Shown here: positions 9,056 through 17,826 of the stretch, one piece after another | Numbering within the stretch: position 1 is the first letter of the stretch | Layout of the letters: the number at the start of each line of letters is the position of its first letter | From: Herminiimonas sp. | GTDB taxonomy: Bacteria; Pseudomonadota; Gammaproteobacteria; Burkholderiales; Burkholderiaceae_D | Length of the DNA stretch: 64,000 bases | Reading direction: 5' to 3' | NCBI GenBank assembly: GCA_027310305.1 | Contig: DAIDBD010000107.1 | Span: forward strand, 18,625 to 82,624 | Position numbers and translations under genes: made by a program | The notes under the pieces: generated by a model | What the model was told of the DNA's origin: nothing | What the model saw: the letters and a program-made list of their open reading frames with translations, nothing else | Database searches by the model: none

Positions 9056-10528
9056 ATGAACTCATTAAAAAAGTCAATCGGCATGCCGCAAGCGGAATGG
9101 TTGTCGATTGTCATGCAAGGTTCGCGCAACGAGATTTACATCATGGATTGCGACACGCTGCATTTCCTGTATGTGAATGAATCGGCGCGCATGAATCTGC
9201 AGTACGCCGCTCATGAACTCGCCGGCCTCACGCCGCTTCATCTGGTGAAAGGGCCTGCAAAAGGCGCGATAGAACAAGCCTTGCAGCCGTTGCGCGCCGG
9301 GACAGCAACGCAAGCGGCGCTCGAGACAACGCATGTGCGCAAGGACGGCACCGGCTATTCGATTGAATTGCGCCTGTTTCATTACGCCCGGCAACCGGTT
9401 CCGGCCTTCATCGCCATCGGCAACTGCATCGACAGCGATCCGGCCGGCGCGCCCGACCCCGGCGAATCGCGGCTGCATGCGATTGCATCCAACACGCCGG
9501 GACTGGTCTACCAGTTCCTGCAACGGTATAACGGCAGTGTTTCATTTCCCTATTTAAGCCAAGGCTGCCGCACGCTGCTGGGCATCACGGCGCACCGGCT
9601 GCGCAGCGATCCGGGACTTTTCTTCAATTTGATTCAGCCGGAAGACCGCCAGTCGTATCTCGATACCATGGCCGCTTCCGCCGCCGGCATGAAAAGCTGG
9701 AACTGGGAAGGACGGATCTGGATCGAGAAGTGGAAAGACATCAAATGGATCAATCTGCGCTCGACGCCCCGCGTCATCCCGAACGTGGGCGTGCAATGGG
9801 AAGGGTTGATGACCAATATCACGCAAGGCAAGCTGGCCGAATTCGAGATCAGGCGTTCGCGCAGGCAACTGGCCGAATTGTCGGCCCATGTCGAGATGGT
9901 CAAGGAGCAGGAACGCACTCGCATCGCGCGGGAAATACATGATGATCTGGGCGGCAACCTGACCGCCATCAAAATGGCGCTGGCCCAGCTCACGCAGCGC
10001 TTGCCTGCCGGCGAAACGCTGCTGGCGGAGAAGGCCGGCTATGTCGATTCGCTGGTGGATCGCACGATCGAGGCGGCGCACCGCATATCGCTGGATCTGC
10101 GGCCCAGCATTCTCGATCTGGGAATCGTTGCGGCGATCGTCTGGCAAGCCAGGGAATTCGAAACGCAGCTTGGCATTCCCTGCAATGTCTTGTCGCAGGA
10201 AGAAGAGATCGATTTGCCGCTCAACCAGGCCACCGGCCTGTTCCGAATTTTTCAGGAAGCCCTGACCAACATCGGCAAGCATGCCGAAGCAGGTTGCGTC
10301 ACCGTGCGCCTGACGCAGACGGAACACATCATCAGCCTGGAAGTTGCCGACGACGGCCGAGGCATCGCCGCGACCGATCGCCTGAAGCCGAAATCGTTCG
10401 GCATTCGCGGCATGACGGAGCGAGCGAATGCATTGGGCGGAGAGTTGGCGGTGGGTGCGGCAAAGGAAGGCGGCTGCCTGGTGACGATCAGGATTCCGCT
10501 GTCCGTGTCGCCGCAGGCAACGCATTAA
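9056..10528 (+). CDS. Soluble PAS-PAS histidine kinase, NarX/DegS (HisKA_3) type
   Basis: This 490-residue sensor kinase has no membrane helix, so it should act in the cytoplasm. A PAS domain lies at about 15-130 and a PAS_3-like domain at about 135-265 (WNWEGRIWIEKWKDIKWIN). Next come the HisKA_3 dimerisation block ERTRIAREIHDDLGG with phosphoacceptor His at about residue 295, then the HATPase region (FQEALTNIGKHAEA, VADDGRGI, FGIRGMTERANALGG). It is followed by a NarL-type response regulator 57 bases downstream, its evident partner. The ribosome site at the chosen ATG is weak, so the true start could be slightly internal (MPQAEWL). The signal sensed is unknown. Confidence 0.92.
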   Translation: MNSLKKSIGMPQAEWLSIVMQGSRNEIYIMDCDTLHFLYVNESARMNLQYAAHELAGLTPLHLVKGPAKGAIEQALQPLRAGTATQAALETTHVRKDGTGYSIELRLFHYARQPVPAFIAIGNCIDSDPAGAPDPGESRLHAIASNTPGLVYQFLQRYNGSVSFPYLSQGCRTLLGITAHRLRSDPGLFFNLIQPEDRQSYLDTMAASAAGMKSWNWEGRIWIEKWKDIKWINLRSTPRVIPNVGVQWEGLMTNITQGKLAEFEIRRSRRQLAELSAHVEMVKEQERTRIAREIHDDLGGNLTAIKMALAQLTQRLPAGETLLAEKAGYVDSLVDRTIEAAHRISLDLRPSILDLGIVAAIVWQAREFETQLGIPCNVLSQEEEIDLPLNQATGLFRIFQEALTNIGKHAEAGCVTVRLTQTEHIISLEVADDGRGIAATDRLKPKSFGIRGMTERANALGGELAVGAAKEGGCLVTIRIPLSVSPQATH

Positions 10529-10585
10529 ACAGTATTTGTCATCAGCCGCGAATCGAGGCTGCCGACGGTTATCAGGGAAAGCGCC

Positions 10586-11227
10586 ATGACAAAAAACATC
10601 AAAGTCCTGATCGCGGACGATCACGCGATTTTCCGGCAGGGATTGAAGCAGATTCTCGCCGATACCAGGGACATCGTGGTCGCGGCGGAAGCGGAAACCG
10701 GGCGCGATGCGGTCCAGCTTTTCCGCAACCACGATTGCGATGTTCTTTTGCTCGACATTTCGCTGCCCGACCGCAGCGGTATCGAGGTGTTGAAACAGGT
10801 CAGGAAGGAATCGCCGGCCGTCGCGGTGCTGATGCTGTCGATGCATCGCGAAGACCTGTATGCGGTGCGTTCGCTCAAGGCGGGCGCGGCGGGCTACCTC
10901 AACAAGCAGAGCGCGCCGGCCGAACTCGTGAACGCCATCCGCCAGGTAGCCGCCGGCAAGAAATACATCAGCCCGGCGCTGGCGCAGGAACTCGCCACCC
11001 ATGTCAGCGACGACCGGCAGGTAATGCCGCACGAGACGCTTTCCGACCGCGAATATCAGACGCTGACGATGATCGCATCCGGCAAGGCCGTCAGCGATAT
11101 CGCCAGCGAACTGGTGCTGTCGGTGAAAACCATCAGCATGTACCGCTCGCGCCTGCTGCAAAAGATGAAACTGCGGCATAACGCGGAACTGACGCATTAC
11201 GCGATCAAGAATCAGTTGGTCGATTAG
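10586..11227 (+). CDS. NarL/FixJ-family response regulator
   Basis: This 213-residue protein consists of a receiver domain and a LuxR-type helix-turn-helix. The phosphoacceptor is Asp57 in DVLLLDISLPD; the acidic pair is in IADDHAIFRQG and the conserved Lys in GYLNKQSAP. The C-terminal part (LSDREYQTLTMIASGKAVSDIASELVLSVKTISMYRSRLLQKM) is a classical GerE/LuxR DNA-binding domain. It is the partner of the upstream kinase. Its position directly before the flagellin gene suggests a possible motility target, but no binding site can be recognised. Confidence 0.95.
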   Translation: MTKNIKVLIADDHAIFRQGLKQILADTRDIVVAAEAETGRDAVQLFRNHDCDVLLLDISLPDRSGIEVLKQVRKESPAVAVLMLSMHREDLYAVRSLKAGAAGYLNKQSAPAELVNAIRQVAAGKKYISPALAQELATHVSDDRQVMPHETLSDREYQTLTMIASGKAVSDIASELVLSVKTISMYRSRLLQKMKLRHNAELTHYAIKNQLVD

Positions 11228-11411
11228 ATAGACGCCAACTTCGAGTTGGGCTAACGCTTCATCAGTCCAACCAATTCTCCCGCTTTACCATATCGCTACC
11301 GCACAAAATTCGCCATCGCAATCAAAAATTAAAGATTCCCGGTTTGCGTCCGAAGTAAGGGTGCCCGGCTCAAGTTCAGGCAAGTCTGGAAAAATAAAGA
11401 GTGCAACACCC

Positions 11412-11438
11412 TAAACTTTTTCCAGCCGCGTCCGATAA
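11412..11438 (+). promoter_or_regulatory. Sigma-28 (FliA) promoter of the flagellin gene
   Basis: TAAACTTT, an 11-base spacer and TCCGATAA match the FliA consensus TAAAGTTT-N11-GCCGATAA with one mismatch in each half. It lies about 100 bases upstream of the flagellin ATG on the correct strand. This marks fliC as a late (class III) flagellar gene. The remainder of the 11228-11538 gap shows nothing else clear. Confidence 0.9.
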
Positions 11439-11538
11439 AACCAGCAACAGCGGTTGACATGCCTCGAAAACCAGGGTGGCAAACCAAAGTTGACAGTGCT
11501 TGAGCCGGAACACAACGGACCCTTACAGGAGAATCAAC

Positions 11539-12957
11539 ATGGCTGCATTTATCAACACCAACATTGCTTCATTAAACGCCCAGCGCAATCTCAACACATC
11601 GCAATCCGGCCTCACCACCGCATTGCAGCGCCTGTCTTCCGGTTTGCGCATCAACAGCGCCAAGGACGACGCCGCCGGCCTCGCCATTTCGGATCGGATG
11701 ACTGCCCAGATCCGCGGCATGAACCAGGCGGGACGCAACGCCAATGACGGCATCTCGCTGGCGCAAACCGCTGAAGGCGATTTGCAGCAGATCGGCAACA
11801 ACCTGCAGCGCATGCGTGAATTGACTGTGCAATCGGCCAATGCATCCAATAGCGTAAGCGACCGCGCCGCACTGCAAAACGAAGTGGTCCAGTTGCGCCA
11901 GGAAATCGACCGCGTCGCCGCCAATTCTTCTTTCAACGGCGTGAAACTTCTCGACGGTTCGTTTTCCAGCCAGACCTTTCAGGTCGGCGCAAACAACACC
12001 GGCAACGACCGCATCACCGTTTCCTCGATTTCCAGTGCCCGCACCGGATCCCTCGGCTCGTTTCAGGGTTATACATTGACCGGTCAGTCGATCGGTACCG
12101 CCAGCGACACGGCTGCCGCGCAAACGGTCACTGTGGGAGGCGTCACTACCTCGCTGGGAACCATTGCCAACGATGCCAAGAAGCTGGCCGATGCCATCAA
12201 TAGCTCTGGCGTAGCAGGTCTGAACGCGACTGCCAACGCCACCAGCGTTGCCGCCGCCACGCAAACCATCGGCACAACGACCGCCGGTACTGCGACCATT
12301 ACAGTCAACGGTCTGGCAATTTCGGTTAACGCAACAACCAATGCGACCACCAACCGCTCCAACGCCGTCACCGCGCTCAATGCACAATCATCCGTGACCG
12401 GTGTCGTGGCAACCGACACCGGCTCCGGCGTCAGCCTGGCGGCAGCCGATGGGCGCAACGTCACCACCGCCTTCGCACTTGGCACCGCTGTCGGTACGAC
12501 CATGGCCGATTTCGGCATGGCCGCAGCAGGCACCACAGGCGCCACATTGAACGTTACCTACAGCGCTCCATCGGGCACTACCGGCAACGTTGTATTCGCC
12601 GGTGCATTCGCAAATACCACTGCAATCGGTGCGACCGGGACAGCAATCGGCGCGCTCGACATCAGCACGGCAAGCGGCGCGCAAACCGCACTCGGCGCAA
12701 TCGACAACGCATTGGCGACCGTCAATACCAGCCGCGCTTCGCTCGGCGCGATCCAGAACCGCTTCACTTCGGTGGTCACCAGCCTGCAAACCAGCGCAGA
12801 AAACCTGTCCGCATCACGCAGCCGGATTTCAGATACCGACTTCGCGGCGGAAACAGCCAGCCTGACGCGCGGCCAGATCCTGCAGCAAGCCGGTACCGCG
12901 ATGCTGGCGCAGGCAAATTCGCTTCCTAACGGCGTACTTGCCCTGCTGCGCGGCTGA
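11539..12957 (+). CDS. fliC: Flagellin
   Basis: This is the filament subunit, 472 residues from the ATG at 11539, which is preceded by AGGAGAATCAAC; the ORF start at 11500 lacks such a site. The conserved N-terminal D0/D1 region ([34 protein letters not shown]) and C-terminal region ([33 protein letters not shown]) are complete. The middle is Ala/Thr/Gly-rich and of low complexity, as in surface-exposed flagellin domains. It ends in LLRG rather than the more usual basic end. A FliA promoter precedes it and a terminator follows. Confidence 0.97.
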   Translation: MAAFINTNIASLNAQRNLNTSQSGLTTALQRLSSGLRINSAKDDAAGLAISDRMTAQIRGMNQAGRNANDGISLAQTAEGDLQQIGNNLQRMRELTVQSANASNSVSDRAALQNEVVQLRQEIDRVAANSSFNGVKLLDGSFSSQTFQVGANNTGNDRITVSSISSARTGSLGSFQGYTLTGQSIGTASDTAAAQTVTVGGVTTSLGTIANDAKKLADAINSSGVAGLNATANATSVAAATQTIGTTTAGTATITVNGLAISVNATTNATTNRSNAVTALNAQSSVTGVVATDTGSGVSLAAADGRNVTTAFALGTAVGTTMADFGMAAAGTTGATLNVTYSAPSGTTGNVVFAGAFANTTAIGATGTAIGALDISTASGAQTALGAIDNALATVNTSRASLGAIQNRFTSVVTSLQTSAENLSASRSRISDTDFAAETASLTRGQILQQAGTAMLAQANSLPNGVLALLRG

Positions 12958-12980
12958 TCGGCAACCCGGCGAGCCCTTGT

Positions 12981-13010
12981 AACCCGGCCTGTTTTGCAGG
13001 CCGGGTTTTT
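12981..13010 (+). terminator. Rho-independent terminator after fliC
   Basis: AACCCGGCCT and AGGCCGGGTT form a 10-base perfect stem around a GTTTTGC loop, followed by a T run. It lies 23 bases after the flagellin stop codon, which separates most fliC transcription from flaG and fliD. Confidence 0.93.
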
Positions 13011-13030
13011 ACCCCTTACGGGAGAATTTC

Positions 13031-13405
13031 ATGGATATCCGTCCGATTGGCAGCATGGTTCAGTCCGGATCAGGAGTCGCAGAAAAGAATATGCCTGGAG
13101 CCGAACCGGTTGCCGCAGTCAAACCGGCAGTGGCGCCGGCGGTACCGGGAGCGGCCATCCGGCAGCCGGACCCGGTCGAAAGCGCCGCGCAATTGAAGCA
13201 AGCCGTCAAGAACATCAACCAGGCGTTGCAGGAACAATCCCGGAATCTGGAATTTTCAATCGACAGCGATAGCGAGCGCACGATCGTCAAGGTGGTGGAT
13301 TTGCAGACCCAGACCGTGATTCGCCAAATGCCTTCCAAGGAAGCGCTGGAAATCGCGAAAGCCCTGGGCAAGCTGCAAAGCCTGTTGATCCGGCAAAAAG
13401 CCTGA
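13031..13405 (+). CDS. flaG: FlaG family flagellar protein
   Basis: This 124-residue protein has a disordered, Pro/Ala-rich N-terminus and the FlaG core from about residue 57 (AVKNINQALQEQSRNLEFSIDSDSERTIVKVVDLQTQTVIRQMPSKEALEIAKAL). FlaG is associated with control of filament length in polar flagellates. It has a good ribosome site (GGGAG) and starts 20 bases after the fliC terminator. Its promoter would have to lie within the terminator region, unless it depends on read-through. Confidence 0.93.
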   Translation: MDIRPIGSMVQSGSGVAEKNMPGAEPVAAVKPAVAPAVPGAAIRQPDPVESAAQLKQAVKNINQALQEQSRNLEFSIDSDSERTIVKVVDLQTQTVIRQMPSKEALEIAKALGKLQSLLIRQKA

Positions 13406-13497
13406 ACGCGCAGGAACAGGCATGTAAATCTCCCTCTAAAGTCCGGTTCATTTCAGCCGTTAACAAAGTACATTGCTGCTTTACACAGGAGACGCAC

Positions 13498-15507
13498 GTG
13501 GATCTTTCATCACCCGGCATCGGTTCGAACCTGGACGTCAACGGCATCGTCAGCAAGTTGATGTCACTGGAGCAGAAACCTCTGGTTGCGCTGGCACAGA
13601 GAGAGGCGAGTTTTCAGGCCAAGCTGTCTGCAATCGGCAGTCTGAAAGGCGCTTTGTCCTCGTTCCAGAGTTCGGTGAAGGGGCTTTCCGATATCAGCAA
13701 GTTCCAGGCCTTGCGCGTCACGCCAGCCGATACGACGATCGTATCCGCGAGCGCCGCGGCAACCGCCATGCCGGGAACCTATGCGCTCGAAGTAACCAAG
13801 CTAGCCCAGGCGCAAAAGCTCGCCTCGGCAGGACAGGCCAGCGCGTCCGCAGTGATCGGGAACGGCACGCTCACTTTCGACTTTGGCACCATTTTGGGCG
13901 GCACATTTGATCCCGTGGCCGGCAAATATACCGGCGCCGCCTTTACCTCGAATGGATCTGGCGTAAAAACCGTCACGATCGACGCCACCGGCAACACGCT
14001 GTCCGGCATTCGGGACGCCATCAACAAAGCGAATATCGGCGTCTCGGCGACCATCGTCAACGACGGCAGCGCTTCGCCCAATCGGCTGGTGCTGACCGAA
14101 GCCAGCACCGGCAAAACCAACAGCGTCAAGATATCCGTGACGGGCGATGCCGCATTGTCCGGATTGCTTGCCCACGATCCGGGTGCCGCACCGGCCGGCC
14201 AGGCGCTATCGGAAACCGTGACCGCCCAGAACGCGGATATCAAGGTGGACGGCATTGCCGCCTCCAAATCCAGCAACATGATCACCGACGTCATTCCGGG
14301 CGTGACGCTGAACCTGCTCAAGACCAACGCCGGCAGCCCGACCAATGTCAGCGTGGCACGCGATACGGCCTCGGTTATCACGGCCGTGAACCAGTTTGTG
14401 TCTGCATACAATCTGGTCAATTCCACTCTCAACGAATTATCGGCATATAACCCGACTACCAAGCAAGGCGCCGTTTTGAATGGCGATTCGGCGGTACGAA
14501 ATATCCAGTCGCAAATTCGCGGGATATTGAATACGCCGGTTGCGGGCGGCGCCGGCATCTTCACCCAATTGTCTGAAATTGGCGTAACGGTGCAGAAGGA
14601 TGGCACGCTGGCAGCGGACAGTACCAAGCTGCAGGCCGCGGTTGACAAGAATTTCAACGACATCGCCGGACTGTTCGCCGCGGTAGGCAAGGCGACCGAC
14701 AGCCTCGTGACCTATTCCGGTTCGACTGCCAATACCAAATCCGGTGCCTATGCGCTCAACGTCACGCAACTCGCAACAACCGGGAAAACAGTAGGCCAGG
14801 CGGCGGCCGGCCTGACGATCACGGCGGGTTCCAACGATACGCTGCAAGTCCTGCTCGATGGCGTGTCGGCGTCCGTTACCTTGACGGCAGGCACCTATGC
14901 CACTGCGGCCGCGCTGGCCACGGAAGTGCAGTCGAAAATCAATGGCGCAGCAGGCTTCGTCAGCGCCGGATCCGCAGTGACGGTGACGCAATCGGCCGGG
15001 ATCATCAACATCAGCTCCAATCGCTATGGCTCCGCATCCAATGTCAGTGTCACGGGCAATGGCCAGGTTAATCTGCTTGGCGCCGCGCCAACGGCAACCG
15101 CCGGCGCAGATGTCGCCGGCACGATCAACGGCGTAGCCGCAGCCGGTTCCGGGCAAACCCTCACGGGTGCGACCGGCAATAATGCGGAAGGACTCAAGCT
15201 GCTGATTGCCAGCGGCGCGCTTGGCGCTCGAGGCACAGTCAATTTTTCAAAAGGATATGCCTATCAGTTCGACAAAATGTCGGACACGATTCTTGGTGCG
15301 GATGGACCTCTTAATGCCCGCACAGACGGCATCAATGCATCGCTGAAAAGCATCGCGCAGGACAAGCAGCGCGTGTCTGACCGGCTGACGGCGATAGAGA
15401 AACGCTACCGCGCCCAATTCACGGCGCTGGATCTGATGATGAGCAACATGACCAAGACCAGCAGTTTCCTGACGCAACAGCTCAGCAGCCTGAGCAATCT
15501 GCGCTGA
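13498..15507 (+). CDS. fliD: Flagellar filament cap protein FliD
   Basis: FliD (HAP2) caps the growing filament and folds flagellin monomers into it. Translation starts at GTG 13498, preceded by AGGAG, giving the expected N-terminus MDLSSPGIGSNLDVNGIVSKLMSLEQKPL. At 669 residues it is longer than most FliD proteins (about 450-500). The extra length lies in the variable central domains, which contain flagellin_IN-like segments (about 410-520). The C-terminal coiled-coil block (YRAQFTALDLMMSNMTKTSSFLTQQLSSL) is intact. It is followed by its export partners fliS and fliT. Confidence 0.96.
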   Translation: MDLSSPGIGSNLDVNGIVSKLMSLEQKPLVALAQREASFQAKLSAIGSLKGALSSFQSSVKGLSDISKFQALRVTPADTTIVSASAAATAMPGTYALEVTKLAQAQKLASAGQASASAVIGNGTLTFDFGTILGGTFDPVAGKYTGAAFTSNGSGVKTVTIDATGNTLSGIRDAINKANIGVSATIVNDGSASPNRLVLTEASTGKTNSVKISVTGDAALSGLLAHDPGAAPAGQALSETVTAQNADIKVDGIAASKSSNMITDVIPGVTLNLLKTNAGSPTNVSVARDTASVITAVNQFVSAYNLVNSTLNELSAYNPTTKQGAVLNGDSAVRNIQSQIRGILNTPVAGGAGIFTQLSEIGVTVQKDGTLAADSTKLQAAVDKNFNDIAGLFAAVGKATDSLVTYSGSTANTKSGAYALNVTQLATTGKTVGQAAAGLTITAGSNDTLQVLLDGVSASVTLTAGTYATAAALATEVQSKINGAAGFVSAGSAVTVTQSAGIINISSNRYGSASNVSVTGNGQVNLLGAAPTATAGADVAGTINGVAAAGSGQTLTGATGNNAEGLKLLIASGALGARGTVNFSKGYAYQFDKMSDTILGADGPLNARTDGINASLKSIAQDKQRVSDRLTAIEKRYRAQFTALDLMMSNMTKTSSFLTQQLSSLSNLR

Positions 15508-15532
15508 TATTAATCATAACGGAGGAACACCC

Positions 15533-16003
15533 ATGTTTGGATCGATGCAAAGCGGCGCGAATGCCTACGCCAAGGTCGGGATCGAGACCGGCGTGGCGGC
15601 GGCAAGTCCGCACCATCTCATCGTCATGCTGTTCGACGGTGCGTTAGCGGCGCTGGCGATCGGCCTGCAGCACATGAAAGCCGGAAATATCGCAGGCAAG
15701 GGACAGGCGATCTCGAAAGCCATCATGATCATCGACGGCGGTTTGCGCGCCAGCCTGGACAAGAAGGTCGGCGGCGAAATCGCGTTGAGTCTCGACTCGC
15801 TGTACGAATACATGGGCGGCCGGCTGCTGCTGGCGAATCTGAAAAACCGGCCCGAGATCGTGGAAGAAGTACAGCGCCTGCTGCAGGACCTTAAAAGCGC
15901 GTGGGATGCGATCGCGCCGATTCCCGAAACCGCCGTGCCTCTGCCCAAGGCGCAGGCTTACGATCCGCCGGCGCCATACACTTCTCAATTAGCAAAGGCA
16001 TGA
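15533..16003 (+). CDS. fliS: Flagellin export chaperone FliS
   Basis: FliS binds the C-terminus of unassembled flagellin in the cytoplasm and delivers it to the export gate. The 156-residue protein has the expected helical sequence: YAKVGIETGVAAASPHHLIVMLFDGAL and later SLDSLYEYMGGRLLLANLKN. GGAGGAACACCC precedes the ATG. The C-terminal tail (PETAVPLPKAQAYDPPAPY) is longer and more Pro-rich than in enteric FliS. Confidence 0.95.
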   Translation: MFGSMQSGANAYAKVGIETGVAAASPHHLIVMLFDGALAALAIGLQHMKAGNIAGKGQAISKAIMIIDGGLRASLDKKVGGEIALSLDSLYEYMGGRLLLANLKNRPEIVEEVQRLLQDLKSAWDAIAPIPETAVPLPKAQAYDPPAPYTSQLAKA

Positions 16004-16006
16004 TCC

Positions 16007-16348
16007 ATGATGAATGGTCAGGAAGTCCTCTCTCTCTACGAAACCGTTGCAGCGATCACCGATCAGATGCTCGCCGCCGCGCGGTCCGCCGATTGGGAAA
16101 CGCTCGTGGCGCTCGAAGCGAGCGTGGCAAGCCATGTGCAGATTCTGAAAGACAGCGAGCCGCCGCACGCGGCACTCACCGGCATCTTGCGCGAACAAAA
16201 GATCAAGGCCATCCGGAAAATCCTGGCCGACGATCGCGAAATCCGCAGCATCACCGAACCCTGGATGGTGCAGTTGGCCGCGCTGATCGACAGCACCGGC
16301 GCCGAGCGCAAGCTGTCGCAGGCTTACGGCGCCGGCCAGTCAGACTGA
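16007..16348 (+). CDS. fliT: Flagellar export chaperone FliT-like protein
   Basis: This is a 113-residue helical protein directly after fliS, in the standard position of fliT, the chaperone of the FliD cap protein. It contains LSLYETVAAITDQMLAAARSADWETLVALEASV, which resembles FliT N-terminal helices, and ILREQKIKAIRKILADDREIRS further on. FliT sequences diverge widely, so the call rests on both sequence and position. Two ATG codons (16007, 16010) are adjacent and either could be used. Confidence 0.85.
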   Translation: MMNGQEVLSLYETVAAITDQMLAAARSADWETLVALEASVASHVQILKDSEPPHAALTGILREQKIKAIRKILADDREIRSITEPWMVQLAALIDSTGAERKLSQAYGAGQSD

Positions 16349-16353
16349 CCGCC

Positions 16354-17472
16354 ATGCTCGCGCCGGCCGACATCACTGGCACCCGGCCTCCGGTCCGCAT
16401 CGAGGCGCTTGCGCCCGCGGCCGCGGTGGGCGATGCGCGGCAGGAGTCGTTCAACCGGCTGACGCAAATCGCCATCGGCAGGCAGCTTCAGGCGGAGATA
16501 CTGTCGCGCTTTGGCGACGGCACGTTCCTGGTGCGCATCGACGGCACCGCCGCCCGCATGAACCTGCCGGCCGGCGCGCAAGTCGGCGACATGCTCGATC
16601 TGACGCTGCTGGCCACGACACCGCGCCCTGTTTTTCTGCTGGGACAGCAGCCCGGCGCAGCGACTGCCACGCTGAGCGCGGCCGGGCGTTTGATCGACAG
16701 TCTGCTGCAGGATGCGCAACAGCAAGGCGCGCCGACTTCGCTGGTCGGCAAAACGCCGCTGGTAGCCTCCGCTGCGGCAGGGCCTTCGCAGGTCGCTGCC
16801 GCGTTGAAAAATGCGCTGACTTCCAGCGGCCTTTTTTACGAATCGCATGTCGCGCAATGGGCCGGCGGCGGCCGGACGCTGGCCGACCTGATGCAGGAAC
16901 CGCAAGCGCGGGCCGGAAAATTGTTGCCGGCAACCGACGTGCCGAAAATGGATGCGACCCGCGCGGGCCTTGCGCGGCTGATCGGCAATGCGCGCGAACC
17001 GGCCGATGCCGCTCGCGCGCTGGCCGATCCGCCGCGCGACGCGTCCGCGCCAAACGGCAAGACCGGACCGGCGGACGCCGATCAGTTGATGCAACCGGCT
17101 GCCATGAGCAGCGAAGCAGCGCGCATGATCAACCTGCAACTCGACGCGCTGGAGCAGCGCCGCGTGCTGTGGCAAGGCGAACTGTGGCCCGGCCGGCCGC
17201 TGGAATGGGAAGTGGCCGAAGAGCCGCCGAAAAGCGATGCCGATATTGCCGAACCGGCATGGCAAAGCGTGGTGCGTTTCGAGTTGCCGACGCTGGGCGC
17301 GGTGACAGCCGCGATTCGGCTGGCGAACGGGCATCTGCAAGTGCAGGTGCACGCCGCCACCGAAGCCGCCGCGGCGGCGCTGCGCACGTACGGCGGCATG
17401 CTTGCCGGCGCGCTGGACGCGACCGGATCGCCGCTGGATTTGCTGACGGTGAAGCAGGATGGAGCGCGCTAA
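16354..17472 (+). CDS. FliK-like hook-length-control domain protein (accessory copy)
   Basis: This 372-residue protein is counted from the ATG at 16354, five bases after the fliT stop; the longer ORF start at 15901 overlaps fliS and fliT and is not credible. It is Ala/Pro-rich and ends in a globular Flg_hook-like domain (SVVRFELPTLGAVTAAIRLANGHLQVQVHAATEAAAAALR). This resembles the FliK C-terminus that interacts with the FlhB switch. A separate, canonical fliK lies at 51503, so this is a second member of the family. It overlaps the FlhB-like gene that follows, which suggests that the two products act as a pair. Confidence 0.8.
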   Translation: MLAPADITGTRPPVRIEALAPAAAVGDARQESFNRLTQIAIGRQLQAEILSRFGDGTFLVRIDGTAARMNLPAGAQVGDMLDLTLLATTPRPVFLLGQQPGAATATLSAAGRLIDSLLQDAQQQGAPTSLVGKTPLVASAAAGPSQVAAALKNALTSSGLFYESHVAQWAGGGRTLADLMQEPQARAGKLLPATDVPKMDATRAGLARLIGNAREPADAARALADPPRDASAPNGKTGPADADQLMQPAAMSSEAARMINLQLDALEQRRVLWQGELWPGRPLEWEVAEEPPKSDADIAEPAWQSVVRFELPTLGAVTAAIRLANGHLQVQVHAATEAAAAALRTYGGMLAGALDATGSPLDLLTVKQDGAR

Positions 17473-17743
17473 ACCTCTTCAAAGCGCGGTAGCGCTCGCC
17501 TATCAGACCGGCGACACGGCGCCGAAGATCGTGGCCAAGGGAAATGGGCTGATCGCGGAAGAAATCATTGCGCGCGCCAGGGAACACGGCGTGTTCGTGC
17601 ATGAATCGAAGGAGCTGGTTGCGCTGTTGATGCAGGTCGAACTGGATCGCGACATTCCGCCCGCGCTGTACCGGGCCGTAGCGGAACTGCTGGCCTGGCT
17701 TTACCGGATCGAGGCGGCCGGGCAAGCGCGGGACAACGCATGA
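17459..17743 (+). CDS. FlhB C-terminal-domain paralogue (EscU/YscU family, no membrane part)
   Basis: This 94-residue protein corresponds to the cytoplasmic C-terminal domain of the flagellar export switch FlhB: AVALAYQTGDTAPKIVAKGNGLIAEEIIARAREHGVFVHESKELVALLMQVELDRDIPPALYRAVAELLAWLY. It lacks the membrane domain and the NPTH autocleavage motif, and begins just after where that motif would sit. Similar stand-alone proteins (FlhX/FlhB2-like) occur in other bacteria and may substitute for cleaved FlhB-C. It overlaps the FliK-like gene by 14 bases. Its role in substrate switching is an inference. Confidence 0.85.
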   Translation: MERAKPLQSAVALAYQTGDTAPKIVAKGNGLIAEEIIARAREHGVFVHESKELVALLMQVELDRDIPPALYRAVAELLAWLYRIEAAGQARDNA

Positions 17744-17826
17744 TGCGGTCGATTTTTGTGCCGATTGCAGACAATTGCCAGCCGACAGAAACACTGAACC
17801 GAGAAACACACTGAACTGACACACAC

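Noticed and set aside
11235-11249. CCAAC-TTCGA-GTTGG hairpin after the response regulator
   Set aside because: The stem is short and no T run follows, so I do not call a terminator.
11572-12387. Minus-strand ORFs of 271 and 153 residues inside fliC
   Set aside because: They are low-complexity shadows of the Ala/Thr-rich flagellin centre.
15901-16353. Long N-terminal extension of the FliK-like ORF
   Set aside because: It runs through the end of fliS and all of fliT in another frame. The ATG at 16354, just after fliT, is the natural start.
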